The position numbers and the translations under genes are program-made. From assembly GCA_024278775.1 (NCBI GenBank), contig JAJRSP010000252.1:1-8778 (forward strand): a stretch of 8,778 bases of DNA. Reading direction: 5' to 3'. A model generated the notes under the pieces. The model ran no database searches. It worked only from the letters and a program-made list of their open reading frames with translations, and was not told where the DNA came from. Positions 6,529 to 8,778 of the stretch are shown here, piece after piece; within the stretch, counting starts at the first letter, position 1, and each line of letters opens with the position of its first letter. This stretch comes from Planctomycetota bacterium (lineage in GTDB: Bacteria > Planctomycetota > Phycisphaerae > UBA1845).

Positions 6529-7551
6529 AACTTATCAGACGGATGTCCCCGGCCGATACGTCGGCCACGAAGAATGCGCAAGACGGAGGCGATCCGCCGG
6601 CTCGTACGCGAAACGCGGCTCACGCCCGACCGGCTCGTGTTGCCGCAATTTATCGTGGAAGGGGAGGGCTTCGAGGAGCCGATCAGTGCCATGCCCGGAC
6701 GGAGCCGCATGTCGATCGACCGCACGATCGCGGAGTGCCAGGAGGCGATGAGCCTGGGCGTCAACGCCTTTGCGCTGTTCCCCGCGATCGACGCCTCGCT
6801 CAAAACGCCCGACGCTCGTCTGGCCACCGACCCGGACAATCTTCTGTGCCGCTCGGTGCGGCAGATCAAAGAGGAGTGTCCCGGTTGTTGCCTCATTACT
6901 GATGTCGCGCTCGACCCCTACTCCAGCGTCGGACATGACGGGCTGGTGAGTGAGTCCGGCGTGATCCTCAACGATGAGACGGTGGCGATTTTGGCGCGGA
7001 TGGCCGTGGTGCATGCGGAAGCCGGCGCGGATATCGTCGCGCCGTCGGACATGATGGACGGTCGCGTCGCGGCCATGCGTCACGCGATGGATGAAAGCGG
7101 GCACACGGACACGGCCATCCTGAGTTACACCGCGAAGTACGCTTCCGCGTTTTACGGTCCGTTTCGTGAGGCGTTGGACTCGGCCCCGGTGGATGCGCCG
7201 AACATTCCCACGGACAAAAAAACCTATCAGATGGATCCGGCCAACGCCCGCGAGGCGATGCTCGAAGCGATGCTCGATGAGGCCGAGAACGCCGACATGA
7301 TGATGGTCAAGCCCGCGCTGCCCTATCTCGATATCATCGTCCGGCTGCGTGAGCGCACGCACCTACCGTTAGCGGCCTACCACGTCAGCGGTGAATACGC
7401 GATGGTCAAGGCGGCCGCGAAGCTCGGCTGGCTGGATGAACGGAAATGCATGAGCGAAGCATTAGTCGCCATCGCCCGGGCCGGCGCGGATATCATCTTC
7501 ACCTACGCCGCCCTGGACTACGCACGATGGTGGCGAGAATCATTGGCGTAG
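6526..7551 (+). CDS. hemB: Porphobilinogen synthase (delta-aminolevulinic acid dehydratase)
   Basis: HemB (PbgS) condenses two 5-aminolevulinate molecules to porphobilinogen in the cytoplasm; the family is usually octameric. The 341-aa product has both Schiff-base lysines: SYTAKYASAFYGPFREA (K204) and MMMVKPALPYLDI (K262). The metal-site loop reads TDVALDPYSSVGHDG (125-139), with Asp in place of the Cys residues of zinc enzymes. This marks the Mg/K-dependent type found, for example, in Pseudomonas. The N-terminus RPIRRPRRMRKTEAIRRLVRET matches the usual RPRRLR...R.lv.Et arm, and the C-terminal HVSGEYAM and ADIIFTYAA motifs are intact. It follows the hemY gene on the same strand, but a 294-bp repeat-filled gap separates them, so it may have its own promoter; none is obvious. 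Confidence 0.96.
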   Translation: MNLSDGCPRPIRRPRRMRKTEAIRRLVRETRLTPDRLVLPQFIVEGEGFEEPISAMPGRSRMSIDRTIAECQEAMSLGVNAFALFPAIDASLKTPDARLATDPDNLLCRSVRQIKEECPGCCLITDVALDPYSSVGHDGLVSESGVILNDETVAILARMAVVHAEAGADIVAPSDMMDGRVAAMRHAMDESGHTDTAILSYTAKYASAFYGPFREALDSAPVDAPNIPTDKKTYQMDPANAREAMLEAMLDEAENADMMMVKPALPYLDIIVRLRERTHLPLAAYHVSGEYAMVKAAAKLGWLDERKCMSEALVAIARAGADIIFTYAALDYARWWRESLA

Positions 7552-7577
7552 GCCGTCGAGAAGTCGCATGAAGTAGC

Positions 7578-7604
7578 GGTAGGGCGTGCGTCGGCGACGA
7601 TACC
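7578..7604. repeat. Imperfect hairpin related to the GTAGGGC repeats
   Basis: GGTA (7578-7581) can pair with TACC (7601-7604), and CGTC (7589-7592) with GACG (7596-7599). It begins with GTAGGGCGTGC, resembling the GTAGGGCATGC start of the two copies just downstream, so it may be a diverged member of the same family. Confidence 0.45.
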
Positions 7605-7614
7605 CACAATCAAA

Positions 7615-7637
7615 GTAGGGCATGCTATTGCATGCCG
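7615..7637 (+). repeat. 23-bp palindromic repeat, copy 1
   Basis: The unit begins GTAG and has a perfect 7-bp stem, GGCATGC-TATT-GCATGCC, at its core. It is identical over 23 bases to copy 2 (7660-7682) and to the reverse complement of 8315-8337. It lies in the short gap after hemB. Confidence 0.9.
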
Positions 7638-7659
7638 ATGCCGTCAATATGTGTCTCCC

Positions 7660-7682
7660 GTAGGGCATGCTATTGCATGCCG
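7660..7682 (+). repeat. 23-bp palindromic repeat, copy 2 (contains a stop codon)
   Basis: Identical to copy 1 and starting 45 bases after it. Read on the minus strand, its CAATAG segment provides the TAG stop (7670-7672) of the zinc-ribbon membrane protein, so the last few codons of that gene are repeat sequence. Confidence 0.9.
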
Positions 7683-8320
7683 GGCGTATTTTGAAAGTCA
7701 TCGGGAAGATGCAAGGCCTGCCGAAAGCGTTCTGCCGTCGTACCAAGCTCCTGGTATGTGTATTCCCTGCCGCACTCCGGGCAGCGCATGGATACATTGC
7801 CAATCAACCGATAGGCGCACTGCGGACATCGAGTTCCATCTTGCATAATCACCGGCTCTGAGATACATCGAAAAACCCAAACGAGTATCAGATTGGCCGT
7901 GCAGAGAAAAAGCGGGGTAACGCCTAATGCTAAATAGACACCACGCCAATGATTCGTATCCGGATTGCCAAGGCTCAAGACGACAAGCGGCGACAATACG
8001 CCAGCCGCGCATCCCAGACCGGAAATCAGTGTCCGCGCCACGGTCCTAATCATTCGCCGGAAGCCCCAAAGCAGGCAAAGTGGGAGAACAGAAACGACGA
8101 GCACTCCAAGGGCGCACATACCCCAAGGGCCTACGGCTGAAACGAACGTCGCCATGGAGGATTGGCTGAGTATCAAAGCGGCCAGCAGTACTACTAAAAC
8201 TGAGACGTACACCGATAGGCCGACGAGAAAGGAATAGAAGATCAGGCGACCCGGAGACCATAGCTCCGAAGGATGGATGACTCGCGGGTATCTCACGGTT
8301 TGATCGAGTTCCAACGGCAT
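7670..8320 (-). CDS. Membrane protein with four helices and a C-terminal zinc ribbon (unknown function)
   Basis: I do not recognise a specific function. From the ATG at 8320 the protein has 216 residues. It has four hydrophobic segments (about 26-52, 63-87, 96-117 and 127-151), then a zinc ribbon with CPQC (165-168) and CPEC (180-183) around YRLIGNVSMR, and a short hydrophilic tail. This CPxC.Y.L.GN.....CPECG pattern next to membrane helices is common in planctomycete membrane proteins of unknown role. The first stretch MPLELDQ is in part encoded by a palindromic repeat, and the stop codon lies in an inverted copy of the same repeat. A TTG start at 8398 is possible but would translate the probable hemC terminator and the repeat. 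The base composition is visibly less GC-rich than in the heme genes. It is downstream of hemC on the same strand; a heme-related role is not shown. Confidence 0.72.
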   Translation of the reverse strand: MPLELDQTVRYPRVIHPSELWSPGRLIFYSFLVGLSVYVSVLVVLLAALILSQSSMATFVSAVGPWGMCALGVLVVSVLPLCLLWGFRRMIRTVARTLISGLGCAAGVLSPLVVLSLGNPDTNHWRGVYLALGVTPLFLCTANLILVWVFRCISEPVIMQDGTRCPQCAYRLIGNVSMRCPECGREYTYQELGTTAERFRQALHLPDDFQNTPGMQ

Positions 8321-8337
8321 GCAATAGCATGCCCTAC
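8315..8337 (-). repeat. 23-bp palindromic repeat, copy 3, inverted (contains a start codon)
   Basis: Exact reverse complement of the copies at 7615 and 7660. Read on the minus strand, its 3' GCATGCC arm contains the likely ATG (8318-8320) of the zinc-ribbon protein. Copies 2 and 3 therefore bracket the gene as inverted repeats. Confidence 0.9.
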
Positions 8338-8366
8338 AAAAACTGTCTGCCCCGCTCTTCGCGGCA
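8338..8366 (-). terminator. Possible intrinsic terminator of hemC
   Basis: On the minus strand a small G/C stem (TGCC...GGCA with an inner GC/GC, or alternatively CCGC/GCGG around GAAGA; 8348-8366) is followed after five to nine bases by TTTTT (8342-8338). A second hairpin, CAGGTTT/AAACCTG (8365-8388), lies just upstream. The position right after the hemC stop fits, but the T run is short. Confidence 0.35.
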
Positions 8367-8388
8367 GGTTTATTCCAACTCAAACCTG
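8365..8388 (-). repeat. Inverted repeat CAGGTTT/AAACCTG after hemC
   Basis: Seven-base perfect arms (8365-8371 and 8382-8388) enclose a 10-base loop. It starts 7 bases past the hemC stop codon. It may be part of the 3' end structure of the hemC transcript. Confidence 0.5.
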
Positions 8389-8394
8389 CATCGC

Positions 8395-8778
8395 TCAAGC
8401 TGATGCCTTCAGCTCTTGCATCAGGCGGTTTGCGAGGCGCTCGCCCACTGTGGCCGGATCGTTTCCGCGCTCCTCGCCTTCGGCCATGCGAACGCCGTCG
8501 TCATCAAAAAGCTGACCGCGCAAGATGATCTCACTATCCTGTAGCTCAGCCAGCGCACCGACCGGCACATGACACCCGGCCCCGATCGTGGCGAGAAAGC
8601 TCCGTTCCGCCTGTACGGGTTTTCGGGTGTCCGCTTCATCAAGCGCGGCTAGAAAACTCGCGGCCGCGCTTCCCTCGCGTGCTTGGAGCGCCAGCGCACC
8701 CTGCGCGGGCGAAGGAAGAAATCGATCCGTGGGCAGTTCGATCCGGTGCGGTGGATCAAGGCCGAGCCGCTTCAACCC
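8395..8778 (-). CDS. hemC: Hydroxymethylbilane synthase (porphobilinogen deaminase), C-terminal part
   Basis: HemC polymerises four porphobilinogen units into hydroxymethylbilane on a covalent dipyrromethane cofactor. Only the last 127 residues are in the window; the 5' end lies beyond the right edge. The visible part spans the domain 2/3 region: LPSPAQGALALQ (usually LPAPGQGALAVE), then AERSFLATIGAGCHVPVGALAEL, whose Cys is the one that carries the cofactor. It closes with a domain-3 strand (IILRGQLFDDDG) and a terminal helix (ERLANRLMQEL). The gene ends with TGA at 8395-8397 and points toward hemB, so it is not in the hemH-hemN-hemE-hemY transcript. Its product uses the porphobilinogen made by HemB encoded opposite it. 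hemD, often next to hemC, is not seen downstream. Confidence 0.95.
   Translation of the reverse strand, partial: GLKRLGLDPPHRIELPTDRFLPSPAQGALALQAREGSAAASFLAALDEADTRKPVQAERSFLATIGAGCHVPVGALAELQDSEIILRGQLFDDDGVRMAEGEERGNDPATVGERLANRLMQELKASA

Noticed and set aside
6535..7362. Long minus-strand open frame (275 codons) opposite hemB, and similar frames opposite hemN, hemE and the fusion gene
   Set aside because: They are antisense shadows of GC-rich coding sequence, with His/Arg-rich products, no recognisable domains and clear conserved genes on the other strand.
7615..8337. The three 23-bp repeats as a CRISPR array
   Set aside because: Only two are in direct tandem and the third is inverted 630 bases away; there are no regular spacers and no cas genes in view.
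8321..8398. TTG start at 8398 for the zinc-ribbon protein, overlapping the hemC stop by 4 bases
   Set aside because: The added 26 residues translate a hairpin, a T-run and a palindromic repeat and look non-coding; coupling to hemC through TTGA remains a minor possibility.

Overview
The window is a heme (protoporphyrin) biosynthesis locus from a GC-rich bacterium. I infer a member of the Planctomycetota. The main clues are the small four-helix membrane protein ending in a CPxC...CPEC zinc ribbon and the dense mix of short hairpin repeats between genes. Both are typical of planctomycete genomes, but neither is proof, and no rRNA or other phylogenetic marker is present.

Layout. A plus-strand run carries, in order: a ferrochelatase fused in frame to a glutamyl-tRNA reductase-like domain (1-2260, 5' end outside the window); hemN (2257-3681, 4-bp ATGA overlap with the fusion gene); hemE (3733-4791); and a HemY-type protoporphyrinogen oxidase (4798-6231). 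The tight spacing suggests one transcript. A 294-bp intergenic stretch (6232-6525) packed with unrelated hairpin repeats follows, then hemB (6526-7551) on the same strand. Converging on hemB from the right are a small zinc-ribbon membrane protein (7670-8320, minus) and the 3' end of hemC (8395-8778, minus, 5' end outside the window).

How the genes work together. The cluster supplies the C5-type entry enzyme if the GluTR-like domain is active, then HemB, HemC, HemE, HemN, HemY and HemH. That is the classical protoporphyrin-dependent route to heme. HemL (GSA aminotransferase) and HemD (uroporphyrinogen III synthase) are not seen here. HemN is the oxygen-independent radical SAM enzyme, while the HemY family uses oxygen or another acceptor through FAD.

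The outstanding feature is the fusion of the last enzyme of heme synthesis (ferrochelatase) to a divergent version of the first committed enzyme (GluTR). The GluTR part keeps the catalytic Cys in a TCHR motif but has an eroded dinucleotide-binding glycine motif and a shortened C-terminal dimerisation region. It could be an active enzyme under direct product control, or a regulatory domain. The second notable feature is a pair of inverted 23-bp palindromic repeats that supply both the likely start codon and the stop codon of the membrane-protein gene.
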